Source: Thermus altitudinis (GTDB taxonomy: Bacteria; Deinococcota; Deinococci; Deinococcales; Thermaceae). Taken from it: a stretch of DNA of 64,000 bases. The notes below the pieces were generated by a model, which did no database searches, was not told the origin of the DNA, and worked only from the letters and a program-made list of their open reading frames with translations. The position numbers and the translations under genes were made by a program. Of this stretch, positions 46,115-53,621 are shown piece after piece. Location of the stretch: NCBI RefSeq assembly GCF_022760835.1, contig NZ_JAKTNQ010000001.1, positions 124,566-188,565 of the forward strand. The letters are read 5' to 3'. How positions within the stretch are numbered: position 1 is the stretch's first letter; every line of letters starts with the position of its first letter.

Positions 46115-48322
46115 CTAAGTGGATTTCTTGGCCTGGCGCTGGCGCAACTCTTTCCAGAACACCACCATGGCGCTCACCACGTAAATGGAGCTGTAGGTGC
46201 CCACGAAGATGCCCACGAAGATGGCCAGGGAGAAGTCCCTGAGGACGCTTCCCCCGAGGAAGAGGAGGGCGATGATGGGCAGGAGGGTGGTGAGGCTGGT
46301 CATCACCGTGCGGGAGAGGGTCTGGTTGATGGAGCGGTTTACCATTTCCCGGTAGGGGATGCCCCGCATGAGCCTTTGGTTTTCCCGAATACGGTCGGAG
46401 ACCACGATGGAGTCGTTGATGGAGTAGCCCACGATGGTGAGGAGGGCGGCGATGGTGGGGATGGAGAACTCCAGGCCCAAAAGGCTATACATCCCCGCCA
46501 CGATGGCCACGTCGTGGGCCACGGCCAGGACGCTGGCTACGCCAAAGGTCCAGTCAAAGCGGAAGGCCACGTAAATAAGGATGAGGCCTAGGCCCACCAA
46601 GACGGCCATCACCGCATTGCGGCGAAGCTCCGAGCCGATGGCCGGACCCACGGTTTCCGAGGTGAGGACGCTCGCCTTAAGCTCCCCGGCAAAAAGCCGC
46701 TCCAGCTCGAGGCGCTTTTCGTCGGGAAGGGGCGGGAGCTTAAGGGAGAACTCCCTGTAGTCGGCGGTGGGGGCCTGTACTTGGGTGATGACGGCCTCCT
46801 TGGAGGGAAAACCCTTGGCTTCTAAGAAACGCCTTAGGCTGTCCACCCCTACCTCGGGGCCGGTGCGCAGGGTATACGCCGTCCCCCCGGTGAAGTCAAT
46901 GGAGTAGTTGAACCCCTTTGTAAAGACCACCCCGGCGGCCAGAACCGCCAGGAGCAGCGTGGCTAGGGTGATGAAGCGGGCCGGGCCCATGAAGTTGAAC
47001 TGGGGGTTCACCAGCCACATGGGAGGCTTGATCTCACCCCGGTCCGCCATGCGCTCCAGGAGGTAGCGGCTGAAGACCAGGTTGGAGAAGACGCTGGCCA
47101 CCACCCCGATGGCCAAGACCACGGCGAAGCCCCTGACGGGGCCGGTGGCGTACTGGTAAAGGGCGGCAGCGGCCAACAGGTGGGCAACGTTCACGTCCAG
47201 AATGGTGAGGGTGGAGTGCTTGAAGCCCTCGGGGATGGCCTGGCGGAACCTCTTCCCCGCCCTAAGCTCCTCCTTGATGCGCTCAAAGGAAAGCACGTTC
47301 CCGTCCACCGCCGCCCCCAGGGTGAGGACGAGACCGGCGATGCCGGGGAGGGTAAGGGTGGCCCCTAGGCCGGAAAGGAGCCCCAGGATCAGCACCGAGG
47401 TGTAGACGAGGCCCAAGGAGGCCACCAGGCCCAGGCTTGGGCCGTAGTAGGCGAAGATGAGGAGGAAGATGGCCAGGGTGCCGATGAGGGCGGAACGGAT
47501 GCCGGCTTGGATGGCATCCTGGCCCAGGGTGGGGCCTATGGAGCGGATCTCCGCCACCTCCAGGGCTACGGGTAGGGCCCCGGAGCGCAGGACCAGGGCG
47601 ATCTCGCTGGCCTCCTCGAGGCCGGAAAGCCCCTCAATCACCGCCTGGCCCCCGGTGATGGCCTGCCGTATGACGGGGGCGGTGTAAACCTTGCCATCCA
47701 GGACGATGGCGAGCCGTTTGCCCACGTTGGCCCGGGTGACCTCCTCAAACTTTTTGGCGCCTTCTGGGGTGAAGGTGAGGGAGACCTGGGGGCGGCCGAA
47801 CTGGTCAAAGACCGCCCGGGCATCGGCCAGGTCCGCACCCGTGAGAAGGGCTGGGCCCAGGTCTTCGGGCTTGATGAGGTCCTTTTCCAGCTCTTCCCGC
47901 TTAAGCCTGGGGTTTTCCCTAAGGGCCTGGTTGATCTGGGCCACGGTGGTGCCCGTAGCCCCCTCTTTGAGGATGCGGAACTCCAAGACCGCCCGCTGGC
48001 CGATGAGCTTAAGGGCCCGGTCCTGGTCCGCCTGGGAGAGGCCTGGTAGCTCCACCACAATGCGCTTTTGCCCCTGGATCTGGATCAGGGGTTCCGCCAC
48101 TCCCAGGGCGTTGATGCGGTTTTCCAGGACGGTACGGGCCTTTTCCAGGTCGTCGGGGGTGGGGCTTTCCACGGCGGCCTCGAGGAGGATGCGCAGGCCT
48201 CCTTTAAGGTCCAGGCCCAGCTTTACCTTGGGCTCCCCTGGGGCCCAGGGCTTCCAGACCATGAGGAGGGCCAGCAGGAAAAGGCCAAGGAGCAGAAGTC
48301 CGTTGAGAAGCTTGCGGTTCAT
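46115..48322 (-). CDS. secDF: Protein translocase SecDF (fused)
   Basis: A 735-residue fusion of SecD and SecF, the size of the structurally known T. thermophilus protein. It uses the proton gradient to help pull secreted proteins through SecYEG on the outer face of the membrane. The SecD half has an N-terminal helix, a periplasmic P1 head, and membrane block with AAVDGNVLSFERI, where Asp340 is the proton-relay residue. The SecF half starts near residue 440 and has GYSINDSIVVSDRIREN, with Asp637. It lies downstream of infB with a 512-base interval. Confidence 0.97.
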   Translation of the reverse strand: MNRKLLNGLLLLGLFLLALLMVWKPWAPGEPKVKLGLDLKGGLRILLEAAVESPTPDDLEKARTVLENRINALGVAEPLIQIQGQKRIVVELPGLSQADQDRALKLIGQRAVLEFRILKEGATGTTVAQINQALRENPRLKREELEKDLIKPEDLGPALLTGADLADARAVFDQFGRPQVSLTFTPEGAKKFEEVTRANVGKRLAIVLDGKVYTAPVIRQAITGGQAVIEGLSGLEEASEIALVLRSGALPVALEVAEIRSIGPTLGQDAIQAGIRSALIGTLAIFLLIFAYYGPSLGLVASLGLVYTSVLILGLLSGLGATLTLPGIAGLVLTLGAAVDGNVLSFERIKEELRAGKRFRQAIPEGFKHSTLTILDVNVAHLLAAAALYQYATGPVRGFAVVLAIGVVASVFSNLVFSRYLLERMADRGEIKPPMWLVNPQFNFMGPARFITLATLLLAVLAAGVVFTKGFNYSIDFTGGTAYTLRTGPEVGVDSLRRFLEAKGFPSKEAVITQVQAPTADYREFSLKLPPLPDEKRLELERLFAGELKASVLTSETVGPAIGSELRRNAVMAVLVGLGLILIYVAFRFDWTFGVASVLAVAHDVAIVAGMYSLLGLEFSIPTIAALLTIVGYSINDSIVVSDRIRENQRLMRGIPYREMVNRSINQTLSRTVMTSLTTLLPIIALLFLGGSVLRDFSLAIFVGIFVGTYSSIYVVSAMVVFWKELRQRQAKKST

Positions 48323-48448
48323 ACGGTTTCCCTTCGGTTACACATGTGCCTGATTCGGTATCAGAAGCGCCTGAAGCCATAGAAACCCTACTTAAGGTGC
48401 GCCGGATGGCCTTTGGGGCTGGAGCCGGCGCCGGAGGGAACCCAAGCC

Positions 48449-48796
48449 TTAGCCTCCATCCATCTGGAGGCGGCCGTAGAGAAGGTAGAGGTGGGATGGG
48501 GAAAGGGTCCCTGGCACGGGCGGTGGGGCCTTTCGGTTCTGGGGTTTGCTGGGGAGATGGGGAGGCCGGGTGGGAGCCTGGGCCAAGGAGGTGGTCCCGC
48601 TCCCTTGCCGTTCCTCCTTCAGGACCCAGGCGGGCCCCTTCGCATGAAGCCCTGCTTCCGCCTTTCCCCTGTCCGGGGGTGGTGGGGGCAGGCCCTGGAG
48701 GGCGAGGGCCAGGATGGCCAGGACGAGTCCCGGCCTTCCCCAGGCACCCCCCAGGATCGGCTGCCCGGGATACCCCAAGGGGAGGCTAGGGGCCAT
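48449..48796 (-). CDS. Possible small exported proline-rich protein
   Basis: A 115-residue open frame I do not recognise. Support: ATG 48796 has a strong AGGAGG 6 bases upstream, and residues 20-36 (GRPGLVLAILALALQGL) look like a signal or membrane segment. The rest is rich in Pro, Gly, Ala and Lys with no domain pattern. Against it: low complexity, no recognised homologue, and in this GC-rich genome open frames appear by chance; another frame remains open past its stop codon, so a frameshift in an older gene is possible. It fills most of the interval between infB and secDF, on the same strand as both. Confidence 0.4.
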   Translation of the reverse strand: MAPSLPLGYPGQPILGGAWGRPGLVLAILALALQGLPPPPPDRGKAEAGLHAKGPAWVLKEERQGSGTTSLAQAPTRPPHLPSKPQNRKAPPPVPGTLSPSHLYLLYGRLQMDGG

Positions 48797-48834
48797 GGGA
48801 TGCCTCCTGAGGGAGGACCACCGCCGGGAAGCTC

Positions 48835-50550
48835 CTACGCCGGCACCTCCACCATCTGGAAAACCTCAAGGACATCCCCTTCCTGGAAGTCGTCGAACCC
48901 CTCGAGGCCAATGCCACACTCGTAACCCTGGGCCACCTCCCGCACGTCTTCCTTGAAGCGCTTCAGGCTGGCCATCTTGCCCTTCCAGATCTCCTCCCCC
49001 TTGCGCAACACCCGCACCTCGGCACTCCGCACCACCTTGCCCTGGGTGACCATGCATCCTGCCACCTGTTTGCCTCCGGGCAGGCGGAAGATGGCCCGCA
49101 CCTCGGCCCGGCCCAGGACCTCCTCCTTGTATATGGGCTCCTTTTGCCCCTTCACCATGGCCCGGACCTCGTCGATGAGGTCGTAGATGATGCGGAAGGT
49201 TTTGAGGAGGACCCCCTTTTGCTCCGCCGCCTTCTTCACGGCACCGGAGGGGTTTACCCCAAAGGCCAGGATGGCGGCGTTGGCGGTCTGCGCCAGGAGG
49301 ACATCGGACTCGGTGGGGGCCCCCACCTGGGCCAGGAGGACGTTGATCTTCACCTCCTCGGTGCTCTCCTTGGCCAGAATGTGCTGGATGGCTTCCAAGG
49401 ACCCTTGGGTATCCGCCCGCAGGATGAGGTTCACCTCTTTCTGCCCCTCCTCCTGTAGGGCGCGCAGGAGGTCGGCCATGGTCCTGGGGCGGCGCTCCCT
49501 TTCCGCTTCTTCCCGGGCCCTTCGCTCCTCCTTTCGCTCCTCGGTAATCTCCTTGGCCGCCTCGAGGTCCGGCACCCATTCCACCACATCCCCAGCGTGG
49601 GGAAGTTCCTGGAAGCCCAGGACCTGCACGGCGCTACCCGGTCCCGCTTCCTTGCGCTGGTTGCCGTCGGCGTCCATCATGGCCCGGATGCGGCCGTACA
49701 CCTCGCCGGCCACCACGTAATCCCCCACCCGGAAGGTGCCCTCCTGGACCAGCATGTTGGCGATGATCCCCGCCTGCTTGTCCAGCCGGGACTCGAGGAT
49801 AACCCCCCTAGGTTCGGCGTTGGGGTCGGCCCGGTAGTCCTCCAGCTCGGCGATGAGAAGGATCATCTCCAAGAGGTCCTGTACCCCCTGGCCGGTCTTG
49901 GCGCTGATGGGCACCACGATGGCCTCCCCCCCGTACTCCTCGGGCACGAAACCCCGCTCCATGAGCTGCCGTTTGACCCGGTCGGGGTTGGCCTGGGGCA
50001 GGTCCATCTTGTTGAGGGCGAAGAGGATCCTGGCCCCGGCGGCCTTGGCGTGGGCGATGGCCTCGTCCGTCTGGGGCATGATCCCGTCGTCGGCGGCGAT
50101 GACGATAACGGCGATGTCCGCCACCTTGGCCCCCCGCTGCCGGATGGTGGTAAAGGCCTCGTGCCCCGGGGTATCTATGAAGACCACCGTGCCCTGGGGA
50201 GTCTTCACCTCAAAGGCGCCCACGTGCTGGGTGATCCCCCCCGCCTCCTTCTCGGCGATGCGGCTTTTGCGCAGATAGTCCAGCAGGGTGGTCTTCCCGT
50301 GGTCCACGTGGCCCATGATGACCACCACAGGAGGCCTTCTAGGAAGGGCTTTCCTGCGCTCTTCTTCGGCCAGCTTTTCCTTTAGACCCCGTTGCTCCTT
50401 GACCAGTTCCCGCACCGCCTCCGCATCCTCCTCGGAAAGGGTGGAGGCGTGGGATTTGTAGGGAACCCCCATCTGGTCCAGGAGTTCCAGCAGCTCCTCG
50501 TTGGTCATGCCCAGCTCTTTAGCCAGCTGGTAGATGCGTATTTTGGCCAT
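48835..50550 (-). CDS. infB: Translation initiation factor IF-2
   Basis: A 571-residue IF-2, the short Thermus form without the long N-terminal extension of enterobacteria. It starts AKIRIYQLAKELGMTNEELL (IF2-N), then the G domain from about residue 70: GHVDHGKTT, DTPGHEAF, NKMDLP. Domains II and III follow, and domain IV with the initiator-tRNA site lies at the end (about 470-571). It places fMet-tRNA on the 30S subunit. GGAGGT precedes ATG 50550; the gene overlaps ylxR by 32 bases. Confidence 0.97.
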   Translation of the reverse strand: MAKIRIYQLAKELGMTNEELLELLDQMGVPYKSHASTLSEEDAEAVRELVKEQRGLKEKLAEEERRKALPRRPPVVVIMGHVDHGKTTLLDYLRKSRIAEKEAGGITQHVGAFEVKTPQGTVVFIDTPGHEAFTTIRQRGAKVADIAVIVIAADDGIMPQTDEAIAHAKAAGARILFALNKMDLPQANPDRVKRQLMERGFVPEEYGGEAIVVPISAKTGQGVQDLLEMILLIAELEDYRADPNAEPRGVILESRLDKQAGIIANMLVQEGTFRVGDYVVAGEVYGRIRAMMDADGNQRKEAGPGSAVQVLGFQELPHAGDVVEWVPDLEAAKEITEERKEERRAREEAERERRPRTMADLLRALQEEGQKEVNLILRADTQGSLEAIQHILAKESTEEVKINVLLAQVGAPTESDVLLAQTANAAILAFGVNPSGAVKKAAEQKGVLLKTFRIIYDLIDEVRAMVKGQKEPIYKEEVLGRAEVRAIFRLPGGKQVAGCMVTQGKVVRSAEVRVLRKGEEIWKGKMASLKRFKEDVREVAQGYECGIGLEGFDDFQEGDVLEVFQMVEVPA

Positions 50551-50797
50551 CCGTACCTCCTAAAAGGGTGGTAAGCGCTTCCGACAAGGCCTTCGCCCGG
50601 CCCCCGGCAAAGCGTCGGAGTTTCTTTTCCGTCCAGCACTCGGGGTTGTCGGGGCAGACATAGGCCCCCCTGCCCGGCAGTTTCCCCGTGGGGTCCAGGC
50701 GAAACCCCTCCGCCGTGAAGAGAATCCGCAAAAGCTCTCCCTTAGGCCGCCTTCTGCGGCAGGCCACGCACATGCGGATGGGGATGTGCTGCGCCAT
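50519..50797 (-). CDS. ylxR: YlxR/RnpM family RNA-binding protein
   Basis: A 92-residue DUF448 protein. Seen: IRMCVACRRRRPKGELLRI and the conserved GRGAYVC loop, a likely RNA-binding surface. The position between nusA and infB is conserved in many bacteria. Recent work in other species links the family to control of RNase P. It overlaps nusA by TAATG and infB by 32 bases. Confidence 0.92.
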   Translation of the reverse strand: MAQHIPIRMCVACRRRRPKGELLRILFTAEGFRLDPTGKLPGRGAYVCPDNPECWTEKKLRRFAGGRAKALSEALTTLLGGTDGQNTHLPAG

Positions 50798-51960
50798 TAC
50801 TCGGAAAGATTCCGGAAGAGTTTCTCAAACTCCTCTTTGGCCCGGCTGGTGGTTTCGGTTTCCTCCCTGGCGGCCTTGCGAATGGCCTCGTCCAGGTCGG
50901 AGATCTCTGCCTCCTCAAAGTGGATCTCGTACCCCGTGAGCTTGGAAGCCAGGCGTACGTTCTGCCCCCCGGTGCCGATGGCCAGGGAATGCTGGTCCTT
51001 GGTCACCTTGACCCGGGCCTTCTGCCCATCGGGGTCCAGCTCAATGGAACCCACCTGGGCGGGGGAGAGGGCGTTGCGGATGAACTCCTTGGGGTCCTTG
51101 GCCCAGAGGATGATGTCCACCTTTTCCCGGCCCAGTTCCGCGGAAACCGCCTGGATGCGTTGCCCCTTGTGGCCGATGCAGGCCCCGATGGGATCCACGT
51201 TGGGGTTGTGGGTCATCACCGCCACCTTGCTGCGGCGGCCGGGCTCGCGGGCGATGGCCTTGATCTCCACGATGCCCTCGGCGATCTCGGGGACCTCCTG
51301 CTTCAATAGGTGTTCCAGAAGCTTTTCGTGGGCCCGGCTCACGATCAAGGAAGGGCCTTTGGCCGAGCGGTCCACCTTCTTCAGGTACACCTTGAGGCGT
51401 TGGCCGGGATAGTACCGCTCGGTGGGGATTTGCTCGCTCTTCGGAAGGTAGGCCTCTCCCCGGCCCAGCTCCACGAAGACGTTGCCCCGGTTGTCCACCC
51501 GGGTCACCACCCCCGTGAGGACCTGGCCTTCCTTGTCCTTGTACTCGTTGTAGATGCGGTTGCGTTCGGACTCCTTGAGGCGCTGGGTGAGGATCTGGCG
51601 CAGGTCTTGGATGGCCATGCGGGAAAGGCCCTCGGGGTCAATGGGGAACTCCATCTCATCGCCCACCTGGACCTCGGGGTCGTACTCCAGGGCTTCGGAG
51701 AGGGCGATTTCCTTGTCGGGGTCCTCCACCTTCTCCACCACGCGGCGGACCTCCACCATCTCAATGCGCCCGGTCTGGGGATCAATGTAGACGTCCACCT
51801 CCGGGCCCTTGCCGGCATCTATCTCTTCCTTGCGGTATCCCTTCTGCCGCTTGATGTAGGCCTTGCGCAGGGCTTCCTTGAAGGCCTCGAGGACCTCCTC
51901 GGTGGTAACCCCCCGCTCCAAGGCCAGCTGCTGCATGGCGTCTATGAATTCCCGGTTCAT
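50797..51960 (-). CDS. nusA: Transcription factor NusA
   Basis: A 387-residue NusA with N-terminal RNAP-binding domain (about 1-130), S1 domain (about 135-200, GQVLTGVVTRVDNRGNVFVE), and two KH domains (about 205-345, with IGACIGHKGQRIQAV and SLAIGTGGQNVRLAS). It lacks the acidic repeats of E. coli NusA, normal for Thermus. It modulates pausing, termination and antitermination. It is second in the rimP operon. Confidence 0.97.
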   Translation of the reverse strand: MNREFIDAMQQLALERGVTTEEVLEAFKEALRKAYIKRQKGYRKEEIDAGKGPEVDVYIDPQTGRIEMVEVRRVVEKVEDPDKEIALSEALEYDPEVQVGDEMEFPIDPEGLSRMAIQDLRQILTQRLKESERNRIYNEYKDKEGQVLTGVVTRVDNRGNVFVELGRGEAYLPKSEQIPTERYYPGQRLKVYLKKVDRSAKGPSLIVSRAHEKLLEHLLKQEVPEIAEGIVEIKAIAREPGRRSKVAVMTHNPNVDPIGACIGHKGQRIQAVSAELGREKVDIILWAKDPKEFIRNALSPAQVGSIELDPDGQKARVKVTKDQHSLAIGTGGQNVRLASKLTGYEIHFEEAEISDLDEAIRKAAREETETTSRAKEEFEKLFRNLSE

Positions 51961-51992
51961 CTCTCCTCCCTGTATCCCGTCTGTAGTGTTGT

Positions 51993-52424
51993 CTACCTAG
52001 GCTCCTCGGGCCACTCGGCGAGGTTGGCGCGGAAGGTACCGATCCTGAGGCGTTTTTCCTCCTGGCCCACCTGGAAGACCACCACGTCCTCCTCCACCCG
52101 GAGGATGCGTCCCACGAAGCCTTCCGGCCCCGGCACCTTGGCCTTAAGGCCTTGGAAGCGCTCAAAGTGTCGGCGGGTGAAGAGGGGGCGCTTGGGGCCG
52201 GGAGACTCCAGCAAAAGGCGGTAGCTTCCCGGGATGGGGTCCTCCCGGTCAAAGACCGCCTCAATGGCCCGGCTGGCCTGTTCCAGGTCCGCCACGCTGA
52301 TGGGCCTCTCGTCCTTACGTTCCAGGCGGACCAGGACCTCCCCGGGGGCTTCCCGCACCTCCAGGACCTCGAGGTCCAGGGGCCCTACCGCTTCCTCCAC
52401 CAACCGCCAAAGGTCCACAGGCAC
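51993..52424 (-). CDS. rimP: Ribosome maturation factor RimP
   Basis: About 143 residues. The start is uncertain: GTG 52424 (GGAGGT 6 bases upstream) and GTG 52418 (GGGAGGT 4 bases upstream) are both better than GTG 52442, and alignment with the family start (DLWRLVEEAVGPLDLEVLEV) favours the shorter forms. Seen: EDPIPGSYRLLLESPGPKRPL, matching the conserved SSPG-RPL motif of RimP, and FQGLKAKV. RimP helps 30S assembly. It leads the operon rimP-nusA-ylxR-infB and probably reads from a promoter overlapping that of ssrA. Confidence 0.93.
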   Translation of the reverse strand: MPVDLWRLVEEAVGPLDLEVLEVREAPGEVLVRLERKDERPISVADLEQASRAIEAVFDREDPIPGSYRLLLESPGPKRPLFTRRHFERFQGLKAKVPGPEGFVGRILRVEEDVVVFQVGQEEKRLRIGTFRANLAEWPEEPR

Positions 52425-52493
52425 CTCCCTACCTCCCTTCACAAAGGAAGGGTGGGCTTACACCCACCCCCCTCCCTTGGGAGCACTGGGCTC

Positions 52494-52523
52494 AGTTTAC
52501 ACCCAAAACCCCCTTGACTACAA
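52494..52523 (-). promoter_or_regulatory. Candidate promoter for the rimP operon
   Basis: Minus-strand TTGTAG (52518-52523), an 18-base spacer and TAAACT (52494-52499). Its -35 overlaps the -35 of the divergent ssrA promoter (52514-52519) by two bases, so RNA polymerase could not occupy both at once. Confidence 0.45.
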
Positions 52524-52543
52524 CCCCTTTAGCCTGTTACACT
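52514..52543 (+). promoter_or_regulatory. Promoter of ssrA
   Basis: TTGACT (52514-52519), 18-base spacer, TACACT (52538-52543), preceded by TGT as an extended -10. It would start about 25 bases before the mature tmRNA end at 52577, leaving a short leader for RNase P to remove. Confidence 0.65.
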
Positions 52544-52576
52544 CAAGTTTGCCGGTCCGAGCCCGGCTTAGGACAT

Positions 52577-52922
52577 GGGGGTGAACGGTCTCGACGGGGG
52601 TCGCCGAGGGCAGGTGGCGCGCCGAGGTGCGGGTGGCCTCGTAAAAACCCGCAAACGAATAAAGGCCAACAAGCCTGCTTACGCTCTCGCGGCTTAAGAC
52701 CGCGACCCCGCCCGGAAGCCCTGCCGGGGGCTCACGGTAGCGGGGACACAAACCCGGCTAGCCTTGGCTAGGCTCCGTAACCCAAGGCGAAAACAAGCGG
52801 AGCTTGCCCTTGGCCGCCTGTCCGTGGGCTAAGCCAGGGGGACACCCGAAACACGGACTACGCGCGTAGAGGCCTGCCGTAGGGACTTTCGGACGGGGGT
52901 TCGACTCCCCCCACCTCCACCA
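52577..52922 (+). ncRNA. ssrA: tmRNA (ssrA)
   Basis: The transfer-messenger RNA that rescues stalled ribosomes and tags their products for proteolysis. The tRNA-like ends pair: GGGGGTG at 52577-52583 with CACCTCC at 52912-52918 (one G-U), followed by encoded ACCA; the T-arm GGTTCGACTCC precedes it. The tag frame is 52665-52697: GCC AAC AAG CCT GCT TAC GCT CTC GCG GCT TAA, giving ANKPAYALAA. The body agrees closely with T. thermophilus tmRNA (GGTCTCGACGGGGGTCGCCG and later pseudoknot sequences), whose tag is ANTNYALAA. The Ala-Leu-Ala-Ala end recognised by proteases is kept. Confidence 0.97.
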
Positions 52923-52929
52923 AGGGGAT

Positions 52930-52960
52930 AGGGGCCTTTACAGGCCCCTTATTTTGTTTT
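52930..52960 (+). terminator. Intrinsic terminator of ssrA
   Basis: AGGGGCCT (52930-52937) pairs with AGGCCCCT (52942-52949) around a 4-base loop and is followed by TATTTTGTTTT. Confidence 0.85.
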
Positions 52961-52977
52961 GGCTATATTGTGAAGCG

Positions 52978-53390
52978 TCTGCGGCTGAGCCCATAAGGGA
53001 GGGGTTGGCGCGCTACCTGGCCTCCCCTTCTCCTAAGTCCTTGGGCAGAAGGACACCCGGGTCCCAGGCCGTAGGGCAGAGGCCTGGTGGGAGAGGGCAT
53101 GGGGAAAGGAGCGTTGTGGTCCTGGATACCTCTGCCCTGTAGGCCTTCCTGAAATGCGTAGAGGAGGTCATAAGGGGGCCGACCGGGCCCCGTATCCTTC
53201 CGGTGGCCATCTGGGCCGAGGTGACCCGCTGGGTGGAGCGTGGGATGGGCTAGGGGGCCCGGAGGGCTTCTCTCCAGGCAGGACCTACCCAGCGTGCGGA
53301 CGCGGGTACGCCGGTACCAGGACCTCCCTTTGGGTTTCTCCGAGGCCGCCATAGGGGTGGCAGGTTTGTCCTTGGAAGTTCTGGTTTCTC
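52978..53390 (+). pseudogene. Remnant of a VapBC-type toxin-antitoxin pair (PIN toxin with likely antitoxin tail)
   Basis: One frame from about 52984 reads PIREGLARYLASPSPKSLGR, like the end of a ribbon-helix-helix VapB antitoxin. The same frame continues into VVVLDTSAL (53113-53139), the exact opening of a PIN-domain toxin, then meets TAG at 53140. After the stop it resumes with AFLKCVEEVI and VAIWAEVTRWVERGMG, stops again at 53251, and the match moves to the next frame: RYQDLPLGFSEAAIGVAGLS (about 53312-53370), like the RYxDLPLGFxDAA block of PIN toxins, with Glu in place of an active-site Asp. Two stops, a frameshift and a lost acid mean it is dead. It is inserted just behind ssrA. The toxin part is well supported, the antitoxin part less so. 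Confidence 0.68.
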
Positions 53391-53500
53391 CCCCTGGGTG
53401 CCCACTTTCGGGTATCGGCCCGGGCCGAGGGTCTGAGGGTAGGGCATCCCAACTTGTGACCTTCCTGGTGGTTGTAAAGTGGGGTTGGTGCCTGCGGGCA

Positions 53501-53617
53501 CCTCCTTCGGGGCGGGGTGGAAGTCCCCACCGGCGGTGAAAGCCCGCGAAGCCCCTTTGGGGCCCGACCCGGTGGAATTCCGGGGCCGACGGTGAAAGTC
53601 CGGATGGGAGAAGGAGG
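53501..53617 (+). promoter_or_regulatory. FMN riboswitch (RFN element) of the riboflavin operon
   Basis: The conserved RFN blocks are all present: CCTTCGGGGCGGGGTGG at 53504, CCCCACCGGCGGTGA, AAGCCCGCGA, GACCCGGTGGAATTCCGGGG, CCGACGGTGAAAGTCCGGAT and GAGAAGG ending at 53614. The 5' strand of the closing stem, CCTCCTTC (53501-53508), is the perfect complement of GAAGGAGG (53610-53617), which is the ribosome-binding site for ribD at TTG 53622. So FMN binding should bury that site directly and switch off translation. No separate terminator is seen. Confidence 0.93.
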
Positions 53618-53621
53618 GTCT

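Noticed and set aside
53450-53482. TTGTGA and TAAAGT as promoter of the riboflavin operon
   Set aside because: The spacer is only 15 bases and the boxes are weak; transcription probably starts in this area but I cannot place it.
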